A program made the position numbers and the translations under genes. A stretch of 64,000 nucleotides of DNA, from assembly GCF_001698125.1 (NCBI RefSeq), contig NZ_CP013854.1, positions 5,208,001 to 5,272,000 on the forward strand. The letters are read 5' to 3'. Below, one piece after another: positions 15,012 through 23,971 of this stretch. The notes under the pieces were generated by a model that saw only the letters and a program-made list of their open reading frames with translations, searched no databases and was not told the origin of the DNA. Numbering within the stretch: the stretch's first letter is position 1; each line of letters opens with the position of its first letter. Origin of the DNA: Pseudonocardia sp. HH130630-07 (GTDB taxonomy: Bacteria > Actinomycetota > Actinomycetes > Mycobacteriales > Pseudonocardiaceae).

Positions 15012-17743
15012 AGTTCCGGGTCAACGAGGTCGAGCACGACTCCGAGCCGCGGCCCGGCCAGTGCACCCGCACCTTCCTGCGCGAGCACGGCAGCCTGGAG
15101 GTCAAGAAGGGGTGCGACGCCGGTGACTGCGGCGCCTGCACCGTGCTGCTCGACGGCCGTCCGGTGCACTCCTGCCTCATCCCGGCCCAGCGCCTCGACG
15201 GTGCCGAGATCACCACCGTCGCCGGGCTGAAGGGGCCCGACGGCGTCCTGCACCCGGTGCAGCAGGCGTTCGTCGAACACTTCGGCTTCCAGTGCGGCTT
15301 CTGCACCGCCGGGCAGATCGTCACCGCCTCGGCGCTGACCGAGGACGATCTCGACGACCTCCCGCGCCGGATGAAGGGCAACCTCTGCCGGTGCACCGGC
15401 TACCGCTCGGTCCGGGAGTCGATCGAGGCCGGGGTACGGGCGAACGTCGCGCCGTGCCCGGCCCGCCGCACCGCTCCCACCGGCCCGGACGCGCCGTCCG
15501 TGGGCTGCTCGGTGCGCCCGGCCGCCGCGGAGCGGGTCGTCACCGGCAGCGAGCCGTTCGTCTTCGACACCGACCTGACCGGGGCGCTGCACCTGCGGGT
15601 GCTCGGCTCGCCGCACGCGCACGCCCGGATCACCCGGATCGACGTGACCCGGGCCGAGGCCGCACCGGGCGTGGTGCTGGTGCTGACCCACCGCGACGTG
15701 CCGGACCTGCGGTACTCGACGGCCCGGCACGAGCACCGCACCGACGATCCCGACGACACCCGGATGCTCGACGACGTCGTGCGGCACGTCGGGCAGCGGG
15801 TCGCCGCCGTCGTCGCCGACACGCCCGGGCGGGCGGCGGCCGCCTGCCGGCTGATCGACGTCGAGTACGAGGTACTGCCCGCGGTGTTCGACCCGGAACG
15901 GGCCCGCGAGCCGGGGGCCCCGCTCGTCCACCCGGACCTGACCCCGGCCGACCGGGTCGACGACGCCGGGCGCAACGTCGTCCTGGCGGTGCACGGCGGT
16001 CACGGCGGGGACGTCGACGCGGTCCTCGGCGCGTCGCCGGTCACCGTCTCGGGGACCTGGCGGACCTCGCGGGTCAGCCACGCCCAGCTGGAGTGCCACG
16101 GCGCGATCGGCTCGCTCGACGAGGACGGCCGGCTGGAGATCCGCGCCGGCACCCAGGTCCCGTTCCTCACCCGCGGCGAGCTGGCCAGGGTGCTCGGGCT
16201 GGATCCCGACCGGGTCCGGGTGCGCGCGCCCCGGGTCGGTGGCGGCTTCGGCGGCAAGCAGGAGATGTTCGCCGAGGACCTGGTCGGGCTCGCCGTGCTG
16301 CGGACCGGGCGGACCGTCGTCCACGAGTTCAGCCGTACCGACGAGTTCTCCCGGACCTCGCTGCGGCACCCCATGCGGGTCGGGGTGACCCTCGGCGCGG
16401 ACCGCGACGGCCGGCTCACGGCGATGAAGCTCGACGTCCTGTCCGACGCCGGCGCCTACGGCAACCACTCCCGCGGGGTGCTGTTCCACGCGGTCGCCGA
16501 GTCCGTCAGCGTCTACAACTGCCCGGTCAAGCACCTCGACGCCGAGGTCGTCTACACCAACAACGTGCCCAGCGGCGCGTTCCGCGGCTACGGCCTGGGG
16601 CAGGTGATGCTCGGCGTCGAGTCCGCGATGGACGAGCTCGCCCTCGAGCTGGGCATGGACCCGTTCGACCTGCGCCGGGTCAACATGGTGCGGGCCGGCG
16701 ACCCGCTGCACGTCGCGCACGACCCGGAGCCCGAGCACGACCTGCACTGGACGAGCTACGGCATGGACCAGTGCCTGGACCTCGTACAGGACGCGCTGGC
16801 CAGGGACCCGGGTGAGCCGGCGCCGCACGGTCCGCAGTGGCGGACCGGTACCGGCACCGCACTGGGCATGATGACGACGATGGCCCCGTTCGGGCACGCC
16901 GCGCGGGCCACCGTGACCCTGCTCCCCGACGGCCGGTACCGGCTCGGCGTGGGCACCGTCGAGTTCGGCAACGGCACGACGACGACGCACCGCCAGGTCG
17001 TCGCGACCGTCCTGAACACGACCCCGGACCGGATCGGGCTGCACCACGGTGACACCGACGCCTGCGGGTACGACACCGGTGCGTTCGCCTCCGCCGGGAC
17101 CTCGGTGGCCGGCAAGGCGCTCTACCGGGCCGCGCTCGCGCTGCGCGAACGCATCGTCGCGCTGGCCGGTCCCGGCTCCGAGCCGTTCGCCGGCGGCGTC
17201 CGTACCCCGGACGGCGAGATCGGTTTCCCGGCCCTGCTCGCCGCCCACCCCGACGGTCTGACCTGCGAGGGGGGCGAACCGGGCACCGAGCGGGCGATCA
17301 CCGCCACGGTGCACGGTGTTCGGCTCGCGGTGAACGTCGAGACCGGTGAGGTCCGGGTGCTGCGCTCGGTGCAGGCCGTCGACGCCGGCACCGTCCTGAA
17401 CCCGGAGCAGCTGCGCGGGCAGGTCGAGGGCGGCGCCGCGATGGGCCTGGGCAGCGCGCTCTACGAGGAGGTCTACGTCGGGCCGTCCGGCGAGCTGCTC
17501 AACCCCGTGTTCCGGACCTACCGGGTGCCGCAGATGGCCGACGTCGGGCCGGTCGAGGTGCTGTTCGCGACGACGTCGGACGAGCTGGGCGCGTTCGGCG
17601 CGAAGTCGATGAGCGAGGCGCCGTACAACCCGGTCGCCCCGGCCGTCGGCAACGCGATCCGCCGGGCGCTGGGGGTGCGGCCGTACCACCAGCCGTTCTC
17701 CCGGGACCGGGTGTGGCGGTTGGCGGCGGGTGCGACGTCGTGA
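15008..17743 (+). CDS. Xanthine dehydrogenase, fused [2Fe-2S] and molybdopterin domains
   Basis: A 911-residue fusion. Residues 1 to about 140 form the two-cluster ferredoxin module with Cys36, 41, 44 and 56 (plant-type cluster, GCDAGDCGACTV) and Cys96, 99, 127 and 129 (QCGFCTAG, LCRCTGYRS). The rest is the molybdenum domain with GGGFGGKQEMF, NNVPSGAFRGYGLGQ and, near the end, GAFGAKSMSEAPYNPVAPA with the catalytic glutamate at residue 870. It oxidises hypoxanthine or xanthine toward urate. Other prokaryotes often fuse iron-sulfur with FAD instead. The position after a purine deaminase makes xanthine the best substrate guess; other azaheterocycles are possible. Confidence 0.92.
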   Translation: MKFRVNEVEHDSEPRPGQCTRTFLREHGSLEVKKGCDAGDCGACTVLLDGRPVHSCLIPAQRLDGAEITTVAGLKGPDGVLHPVQQAFVEHFGFQCGFCTAGQIVTASALTEDDLDDLPRRMKGNLCRCTGYRSVRESIEAGVRANVAPCPARRTAPTGPDAPSVGCSVRPAAAERVVTGSEPFVFDTDLTGALHLRVLGSPHAHARITRIDVTRAEAAPGVVLVLTHRDVPDLRYSTARHEHRTDDPDDTRMLDDVVRHVGQRVAAVVADTPGRAAAACRLIDVEYEVLPAVFDPERAREPGAPLVHPDLTPADRVDDAGRNVVLAVHGGHGGDVDAVLGASPVTVSGTWRTSRVSHAQLECHGAIGSLDEDGRLEIRAGTQVPFLTRGELARVLGLDPDRVRVRAPRVGGGFGGKQEMFAEDLVGLAVLRTGRTVVHEFSRTDEFSRTSLRHPMRVGVTLGADRDGRLTAMKLDVLSDAGAYGNHSRGVLFHAVAESVSVYNCPVKHLDAEVVYTNNVPSGAFRGYGLGQVMLGVESAMDELALELGMDPFDLRRVNMVRAGDPLHVAHDPEPEHDLHWTSYGMDQCLDLVQDALARDPGEPAPHGPQWRTGTGTALGMMTTMAPFGHAARATVTLLPDGRYRLGVGTVEFGNGTTTTHRQVVATVLNTTPDRIGLHHGDTDACGYDTGAFASAGTSVAGKALYRAALALRERIVALAGPGSEPFAGGVRTPDGEIGFPALLAAHPDGLTCEGGEPGTERAITATVHGVRLAVNVETGEVRVLRSVQAVDAGTVLNPEQLRGQVEGGAAMGLGSALYEEVYVGPSGELLNPVFRTYRVPQMADVGPVEVLFATTSDELGAFGAKSMSEAPYNPVAPAVGNAIRRALGVRPYHQPFSRDRVWRLAAGATS

Positions 17744-17758
17744 GTCCGGCCGCCGCGT

Positions 17759-19953
17759 TCACACCGCCTCGGCCCGATCCAGCGCCCGCCGGATGCGGTC
17801 GATCTCGCCGCTGCCCGTCGTCGGCAGCCGCAGCAGCGGCAGTCGGTGGGCTTCCAGGATGGCGTCCTTGATCGCATCCCGGGCGAGCTGGACGGGGTCG
17901 TTCTCGTGATAGGCGAACCCGTCCACCTCGATGGCCAGGAGTGGCGCGTTGGAGATCCGGTTGTAGACCACGAAGTCGACCGACGCTCGACGTCGGACGA
18001 AGGCGCGCTGACGCTCGTCGAGCCTGCTCGTGTCGGGCAGCAGGTTCCGCAGCAGGATCTGTGCGCGCATCCGCAGGTGTGCGTAACGGTCCTCGGCGAG
18101 AATGTCGTCCAGGACGGTCGAGGCGATGTTCTCGGACGGATAGGTCGATGCGGTCCCGACCCGTGCAGCCAGTCTCCGAAGCCGGGCGGAGTAGGCGTCG
18201 TAGAGCAGGTCGAAGATCGAGACCACGGTGCTGTCCTCGACCTCGTGATCCGGGTCGTGGTAACGGATGTAGCCGATCAGGTCGCGGAGATTGCGGCTGG
18301 CGGGCAACAGGCCGTGCTCGATCACCAGCACGAACCGGCGGACCGCCCGCGAGACCGCCACGTTGACCAGGAGCGGGTCGTCGGCGAACCTCAGTCCCAT
18401 CCTCCCCCACCTGGTCTGGTCCAGGACGGTCGTCATGATCACCGTGTCCTTCTGGCGGCCCTGGAACTTGTGCACGGTGTTGGCCTCGATCGACTGGTCG
18501 AGCAGGTCGGCGGCCTTGTCGGCCTGCAGCCGGTACGGGGTCGCGACGCCGATGTCCTCGTGTGCCACCCCCGAGCAGTACTGCGGGATGACGTCCTCGA
18601 GGATCACGTCCAGTTCGCGCTGGTTGGAGTTCCCGCCCTGCCGGTGCCGGCGCATGTGCTGCCCGGGGACGGTCCGTACGACGATCATGGGCCGGTCACC
18701 GCCGTGGCTGGTGTACGGAACGAGATCTCCGTCGTAGAACTTCTTGTTGCAGAACCCGATGATGGCCGGGGCACAGCGGTAGTGCTCGCGTAGCAGGACC
18801 TGTGGCAGGGAGTCCCTGTGAACGGCGGTCAACGAGGTCAGCAGGCTCTGCCGGTGGTCGTACGCCGGGTCCGGAGCGACGAGATCGGTGGCCACCTCCT
18901 GGGTCACGGGTGCCAATTGGCGCCGGTCGCCGACGACCACGAGGTTGCGGCAGCAGGAGAGTGCCAGGCTCGCTGTCATGAGATCGACCTGTGAGGCCTC
19001 GTCGATGACGAGATAATCGAACAGATACCCGGGCGGAATGGAGTTCCGGATCGAATGGCAGGTGCTCAGGACGACCGGGTAGTCGGCCACGAATTTCGTG
19101 AAGTTCGTCCCGAGCCGGTAGGTGTCCTCGTGGAACGGGACGTCTCGCGAGACGCCCCGGTACCGGGAGGCGAGTTCGGCGTGCAGGATCTCGGTGGACA
19201 GCCGCTGGTGCTCCCGGGCCAGGCGATCGAAGTCACCGGCACGCAACTGCTCGTCCAGCCGGCTGATCTGCTCGTCCAGATCGGCGATGTGCCTCTGGTA
19301 GTACGCCTGCTGGAGACGGAGGACCACCGACGTGTCGCCGGGGTCGAGTCCGCGCAAGGATCCGTACCGGAAGTATCGACGGATGCGGCGGATCACGCCT
19401 GGCCTCGGTCTGTCGCCGTCCCACGCGGTCTCCGCGAGGAAGTCGAGGATCCGGTCGGCCGATCGGTGGAGAAGGGGGAACTCGGTCAGTTCGGGTAGCT
19501 CGTCGCGCTCCAGGTGGCCGTCGAAGTGCCGCATCTCCAGGCGATGGGCGTCGATCTCCTGACGCAGCACCGCTCGGATCCGTTCGGCGTCCTGGAGTCC
19601 GCGCAACCGGCGGTCGATACCGGCCAACTCGCCGTCCGACGGCCGGGGTGGTGCCCCGGCCGTGAACGTGTCCACCGTGCCGTTGCGGACGCCCTGGTTG
19701 GCGAGGAACTGTTCCCGCTTGTCCTTCCGGCCCAGGCTGGCGATGACGTGTCCGAAGCCCAGCTCGTCGAGCTTGTCACGAACGTTGTCGACCGCCGCGT
19801 TGCTGAACGAGACCACCGCAACGGTCTTACCGCCGTCGGCGATGACGGAGGCGATCAGATTGAGGATGGTCTCGGTCTTCCCGGTCCCGGGCGGCCCCTC
19901 GATGACGGAGAGCGACCGGCGCAGGGCGTTGTCGACCGCCGCACGCTGACTCA
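17759..19953 (-). pseudogene. UPF1-like helicase-nuclease gene, 3' part (IS-split)
   Basis: Reading through from the IS junction, the frame gives SQRAAVDNALRRSL (Q-motif region) and GPPGTGKTETIL (Walker A), then VIDEASQVDL (Walker B), VVGDRRQLAPV, LREHYRCAPAIIGFCNKKF, NTVHKFQGRQKDTVI and NVAVSRAVRRFVLV: a full superfamily 1 UPF1-like helicase. The C-terminal 120 residues (ASVDFVVYNRISNAPLLAIEVDGFAYH, then KDAILEAHRLPLLRLPT) look like a DUF2726/Vsr-type nuclease. A start-like GTG at 19816 would give a fragment without Walker A, so it is probably inactive. The gene looks less GC-rich than its neighbours, suggesting transfer. Without the IS the gene would encode 949 residues. Confidence 0.88.
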
Positions 19954-19970
19954 GAGAGTGTTTGAGAAGA
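19954..19970 (+). repeat. IS left terminal inverted repeat
   Basis: The end reads GAGAGTGTTTGAGAAGA and mirrors the right end with mismatches only at positions 4 and 17. Confidence 0.88.
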
Positions 19971-20843
19971 TCATGTTGAGGGTGTGACTACGTACTTCTG
20001 CTGGCGTCGGGCGGGTTCGCCACGGGCGATGCGGCGGGTGATGGTGTTGATCGCCGCCCAGCGGATCATGGCCTCGGACACTGCGGGGTGGCGTTCGTAG
20101 TCGCGGGCCAGGCGGCGGTGTGCGGTGACCCAGGCCAGGGTCCGCTCGACCACCCACCGCCGCGGGAGGACGGCGAATCCGCGCTGTTCAGGCGGTTTGC
20201 GCACGATCTCGACGCTGGTGTGCAGGATCGTGGTCGCCCAAGAGTCCAGCAGGCGCCCGGCGAACCCGGCGTCGGCGTAGACGAACCGCACCCTCGTGCG
20301 CAGGTAGAGGTCGAGCAGGATCGACTTGGCGCCATCGCGGTCCTGCACCGACGCCGAGCACACCATCGTGGTCAGCAGCAGGCCGAGGGTGTCGGTCACG
20401 ATGAACCGCTTCCGACCGTTGACCTTCTTCCCGGCGTCATAGCCGCGGGTGTCCCGCCCGACCGTGTCAGCGCCCCTCACCGACTGCGAGTCGATGATCC
20501 CCGCGCTGGGTTCGGGGTCGCGGCCCTCATCAGCGCGTAGCTGACGGCGCACGATCGGGAGGATCTGCTCGGTGACCCTCTGCTGCTCCCACCGGTTGAA
20601 GTACCAGTACACCGTCTGCCACGGCGGGAAATCCACTGGTAGAGCCCGCCACGCGCACCCGGCGCGCACGACGTAGAGGATCGCATCCACCACATCACGG
20701 CGCGCGTGCTTCTCCGGCCGGCCTCCCGCCCCCGCCGCTGGCAGCAGCGGCTCGATCAACGCCCACTGCTCATCGCTGGTGTCCGAGGGGTACCGCCGCC
20801 TACGCCGAGCCACTCCTCCACGATGGACCACACCCGGACGCAT
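19971..20843 (-). CDS. IS5-family DDE transposase
   Basis: A single intact 290-residue reading frame. The N-terminus has the SDEQWALIEPLLP motif and the DUF4096-like segment (VVDAILYVVRAGCAWRALP, WQTVYWYFNRW). The catalytic triad is Asp118 (IIDSQSV), Asp191 (VYADAGFAG) and Glu233 (WVVERTLAWVTAHRRLARDYER). A GTG ten codons downstream is an alternative start. There is no frameshift or internal stop, so the element may still be active. It lies in the same orientation as the split helicase gene. Confidence 0.95.
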   Translation of the reverse strand: MRPGVVHRGGVARRRRRYPSDTSDEQWALIEPLLPAAGAGGRPEKHARRDVVDAILYVVRAGCAWRALPVDFPPWQTVYWYFNRWEQQRVTEQILPIVRRQLRADEGRDPEPSAGIIDSQSVRGADTVGRDTRGYDAGKKVNGRKRFIVTDTLGLLLTTMVCSASVQDRDGAKSILLDLYLRTRVRFVYADAGFAGRLLDSWATTILHTSVEIVRKPPEQRGFAVLPRRWVVERTLAWVTAHRRLARDYERHPAVSEAMIRWAAINTITRRIARGEPARRQQKYVVTPST

Positions 20844-20862
20844 CCAGCGCAGACACGCCGAC

Positions 20863-20879
20863 CCTTCTCAAACACGCTC
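20863..20879 (-). repeat. IS right terminal inverted repeat
   Basis: Read on the minus strand it is GAGCGTGTTTGAGAAGG, pairing with the left end at 19954-19970. Confidence 0.88.
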
Positions 20880-21537
20880 TCAGATTGCAGCGGAACGGGA
20901 AGATCGGAGCGCGCTCGGCGGCACGCGACGCGATCGGTGCGCCGGTGAGGTAGGCGCCGAGTGCGCTCTCCGGGTGGACGAACGTCATCCTGGCGAACTG
21001 TTTTTTCAGCGGGTCGTCGGCAGGCAGGGCGGAGGCCACCGACCGCCAGTGGCGCAGTACGTCCAGGGCGCCCTGGTCACTCGTCGCACATCGGACGGTA
21101 CGTACCCGATCGGTCGGGAACAGAGCGTGGCCCTCCCGCCCTCCTTTGCGGTAGAACACCCGTGTCCAGGGGAATCCCGGAGGCCCGAAGTCGGCGACGC
21201 GCACGGCGCTCGACCAGACGGTCCCGGACACCTCGACGACGGTGTCCTCGGTCAGCGGACGGACCCCGGCACAGCCGAGAATGCGCACACGGTTCTGCCT
21301 GAAGGCATAGGTGCGACCGCTCCGGTAGGTGATGTGGATTCTTGCGTGTGGAGGGTCGATCGTATAGCTGGATATGTCCGCGGTCTTGTCCTCGAACACG
21401 TTCTTCGACGGGTTGTGGACGAGTACGGCCTCGTTGTGGGGATCGATCACCGGGCTCCCGATCGTTGCTCCGTCACCGAGGTCGTCCATAGGCGGATCCG
21501 TCTTGTACAACCGATCGCCGTGTTCGGCCTCGATCAT
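20880..21537 (-). pseudogene. UPF1-like helicase-nuclease gene, 5' part (IS-split)
   Basis: This part encodes about 218 residues beginning MIEAEHGDRLYKTD, with a compact N-terminal domain (VLVHNPSKNVFEDKTADIS; VRILGCAGVRPLTEDTVVEV) and ending FPFRCNL, where the insertion sequence interrupts. The frame then runs a few codons into the IS. Upstream in this frame a stop occurs at 21616-21618 with no other ATG or GTG, so the ATG at 21537 is the only good start. No ribosome site is obvious. The N-terminal domain was not recognised. Confidence 0.8.
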
Positions 21538-21615
21538 CCAGGGTGGTCGATGCCGCGCTACCGGGCAAGATCGATGTGTCGTCGGGAGCGGGGAGAATTC
21601 GGCGTTCGGCGACCT

Positions 21616-23208
21616 TTATCCGGCCGCGTCTGGCGCCGTCAACACCTCGATCAGCCGAGGGCCGTCGGCACCGAACGCCGTGGCCAGCGCCGCGGCGAGC
21701 GTGTCCGCGTCGCGGACGGACTCCGCAGGCACCCCGTACCCCTCGGCGATCCGGACGAAGTCCAGGCCCGGCAGGTCCAGGCCCGGGGTCTCCCCGGTGC
21801 CCAGCAGCTCGGCGAACCCGCGCAGCGCGCCGTAGGTCCCGTTGCGCAGGATCACGAAGACGACCGGGATCCGGTACCGGGCCGCACTCCACAGCGCGGT
21901 GATCCCGTAGTTCGCCGACCCGTCCCCGACGAGCGCGACCACCCGCCGCCGGGAGCCGTGGGCCAGCTGCGCCCCCACGGCGGCGGGCAGGCCGAAGCCG
22001 AGGCCGCCGGCGGCGGGGAACAGGTAGCTGCCCGGTTCGGTGAGGTCGGCCTGGGCGAAGAACGCGTCGACGGTCGAGGTCGACTCGCACACGTGCACCG
22101 TCCCGGCCGGGGCCGCCGCCCGCACCAGCGCGAACAGCTGCTCCGGCGGGACGTGGCCATCGGCTCCGCCGGGGGCCGGGAACGGCGGCGGCGGGGGCGG
22201 CGCCGGGCGGGCGGCCGGGGTCACCGCCGCGGCCAGCCCGGCCAGCGCCGGACCGACCGGGGCCACCCACGCCTCGCCGACGGGGGCGCGCGCGGCCTCG
22301 GCCGGATCGGCGGTCAGGTGCAGCAGCCGGGTGCCTCCGGGCAGCAGGTCATCGGGCAGGTGCTGGTGGTAGCGGAACACCGGGGCCCCGGCGACGAGGA
22401 CGACGTCGTGCCCGGCCAGCGATCGGTTCACGTCCCGGACCGAGGCGGGCAGCACGCCGCGGAACGCCGGGTGCCGGGTCGGGAACGGGCACCGCGACGC
22501 CGACGGCGCGATCCAGACCGGGCAGGCCAGCTTCTCGGCGAGGACGACGGCGTCGGCGTTCGCCCCGGCGGCGTCCACCTGCGGGCCGAGCACCAGTACC
22601 GGGGCGGCGGCCGTGCCGAGTGCGGTGGCGAGCTCCGTGAGCTGCTCCGGCGCCAGTGCCGCGGCCGACCGGGTCCGCCGGGCCGGCAGGTGGTCGGTGT
22701 GCGGACCGGCGGGCGCGGCCCAGTCGTCGTAGGGGATCGAGAGGTACACCGGACCGCGTGGTTCGAGCAGCGCGGTGTGCACGGCCTCGGCGAGCGAGCG
22801 GGGCACGTCCTGGGCGTCCGCCGGTTCCGACGACCACGTCACGAGCGGGCGTGGCAGCAGCGCTGCATCGGTGTTGGCGAGCATGACGTCCTGGCCGACG
22901 GTGGAGCGGACCTGCTGACCCGCGGTGAGCACGAGCGGCGAGTGTGCGTGGACGGCGTTGGCGAGGGCACCCATCGCGTTCCCCGTCCCGGACGCGGCGT
23001 GCAGGTTCACCAGCGCCGGACCGCCGGTGGCCTGGGCGTACCCGTCGGCCATGCCGACCACGACGCCCTCGTGCAGGCCGAGCACGTAGCGCGTGCCGGC
23101 CGGCATCGCGGCGAGGAACGGCAGCTCGTTCGATCCGGGGTTGCCGAACACGGTGTCGATCCCGTGTGCCCGCAGTACCGCCCAGCCGGCGTCGCCGATC
23201 GTCGCCAT
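21616..23208 (-). CDS. mdlC: Benzoylformate decarboxylase, ThDP-dependent
   Basis: The 530-residue protein closely follows benzoylformate decarboxylase: GNPGSNELPF with the active-site serine, HEGVVVGMADGYAQATGGPA with the ThDP-activating glutamate, NLHAASGTGNAMG with the first catalytic histidine and GAPVFRYHQH with the second. The ThDP-binding GDGSANY...NNGTYG-type region (VGDGSANYGITALWSAA, RNGTYGALRGF) is present. It converts benzoylformate, or a related 2-oxo acid, to the aldehyde. ATG 23208 has a strong gaggggg site. It lies 91 bases downstream of the tetR stop on the same strand and is probably part of the same regulated unit. Confidence 0.92.
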   Translation of the reverse strand: MATIGDAGWAVLRAHGIDTVFGNPGSNELPFLAAMPAGTRYVLGLHEGVVVGMADGYAQATGGPALVNLHAASGTGNAMGALANAVHAHSPLVLTAGQQVRSTVGQDVMLANTDAALLPRPLVTWSSEPADAQDVPRSLAEAVHTALLEPRGPVYLSIPYDDWAAPAGPHTDHLPARRTRSAAALAPEQLTELATALGTAAAPVLVLGPQVDAAGANADAVVLAEKLACPVWIAPSASRCPFPTRHPAFRGVLPASVRDVNRSLAGHDVVLVAGAPVFRYHQHLPDDLLPGGTRLLHLTADPAEAARAPVGEAWVAPVGPALAGLAAAVTPAARPAPPPPPPFPAPGGADGHVPPEQLFALVRAAAPAGTVHVCESTSTVDAFFAQADLTEPGSYLFPAAGGLGFGLPAAVGAQLAHGSRRRVVALVGDGSANYGITALWSAARYRIPVVFVILRNGTYGALRGFAELLGTGETPGLDLPGLDFVRIAEGYGVPAESVRDADTLAAALATAFGADGPRLIEVLTAPDAAG

Positions 23209-23299
23209 CGCTGCCGCCCCCTCGCGTCGTCGGACGCCACACGCTAGGCACGGCGCACCCCGCTCCGCCACGGCGCTCCCGCTCTGCGGAAGCGTGCGG

Positions 23300-23878
23300 T
23301 CAGGTCCCGGGCCGGAACGCGCGGCGGGCGGCCGCGGCGAGCGCGGCCCGGCGGCGGTCGTGCTCCGCCGCGGTGTCGGCGGGATCCGCGGCGATCGTCG
23401 GCGAGGCCGGTGACCAGGCCAGTGACAGGCCGATGACCAGGGGGTAGACGTCCTCCGTGGCCAGTTCGGGATCCACCACCCCGGCCTCCTGGGCCGCCCG
23501 CACCGAGGCGGTCTTCGCGGCGACCTGGTCGGCCGCCGCGCCCAGCAGGTCACCGGTCGGCATCCGTTCGAGCCGGGCCCACACCGCCAGCCGGACGATC
23601 TCGGGCCGGTCCAGGTAGGCGTCGTAGAGGCCGGTGACGTAGCCGGGCAGGTCGAACGCGTCGAACGGGACGGTGCCGATGATCAGCGCGAGGTGCTCGG
23701 TGAACACCGCGTCGAACAGCCCGTCCTTGGAGGAGAACCAGGCGTAGATCTGCGCCTTGTTGGCCGCGGCGGCGTCGGCGATCCGGTCGACGCGGGCGCC
23801 GGCGATGCCGTGCCGGGAGAACTCGGCCGCCGCCGCGTCGAGGAGACGGCGCCTGGTCGCTGATCCGTCCTTGGGCAC
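23300..23878 (-). CDS. TetR-family transcriptional regulator
   Basis: A 192-residue repressor with a GTG start. The N-terminal helix-turn-helix is TRRRLLDAAAAEFSRHGI followed by VDRIADAAAANKAQIYAWFSSKDGLFDAVF, and the C-terminal half is the variable ligand domain. It is divergent from the alcohol dehydrogenase with 93 bases between, containing two GTAACCAAC repeats, the expected autoregulatory arrangement. Likely targets are the dehydrogenase and the downstream decarboxylase. Confidence 0.92.
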   Translation of the reverse strand: MPKDGSATRRRLLDAAAAEFSRHGIAGARVDRIADAAAANKAQIYAWFSSKDGLFDAVFTEHLALIIGTVPFDAFDLPGYVTGLYDAYLDRPEIVRLAVWARLERMPTGDLLGAAADQVAAKTASVRAAQEAGVVDPELATEDVYPLVIGLSLAWSPASPTIAADPADTAAEHDRRRAALAAAARRAFRPGT

Positions 23879-23888
23879 GCCGCCACTG

Positions 23889-23951
23889 TAACCAACCGTT
23901 CAGTTGCCGACGGGGGAGGAACGCGGCTACGGTCGTAGTAACCAACTGGTT
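23889..23951. promoter_or_regulatory. TetR operator candidates between tetR and adh
   Basis: GTAACCAAC occurs twice, about 50 bases apart. The copy next to the dehydrogenase extends to the perfect 12-base palindrome aaccaactggtt (23940-23951). The copy next to tetR continues as cgttcagttg, a looser inverted repeat. Both lie within the divergent promoter region. Confidence 0.6.
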
Positions 23952-23971
23952 TGTTTCCGAAAGAGGCACGG

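Larger units (their letters stand above)
19954..20879 (-). mobile_element. Complete IS5-family insertion sequence (926 bp)
   Basis: Terminal inverted repeats of 17 bases at 19954-19970 and 20863-20879 match at 15 positions and share GTGTTTGAGAAG. The trinucleotide TCA flanks both ends (19951-19953 and 20880-20882), a TNA-type target duplication known in parts of the IS5 family. Removing the element with one TCA restores the helicase frame exactly, so the boundaries are firm. One intact transposase gene fills it. Confidence 0.93.

Noticed and set aside
14960..17689. Minus-strand frame of about 900 codons opposite xanthine dehydrogenase
   Set aside because: Composition typical of antisense shadow, no recognisable domain.
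19759..19816. GTG 19816 as the true start of an intact helicase
   Set aside because: The frame continues upstream through Walker A to the IS junction and matches the split 5' part exactly, so this start would give a truncated protein.
20779..23247. Plus-strand frame of about 820 codons crossing the IS and mdlC
   Set aside because: It crosses an IS boundary and lies opposite real genes; repetitive Arg/Gly composition.
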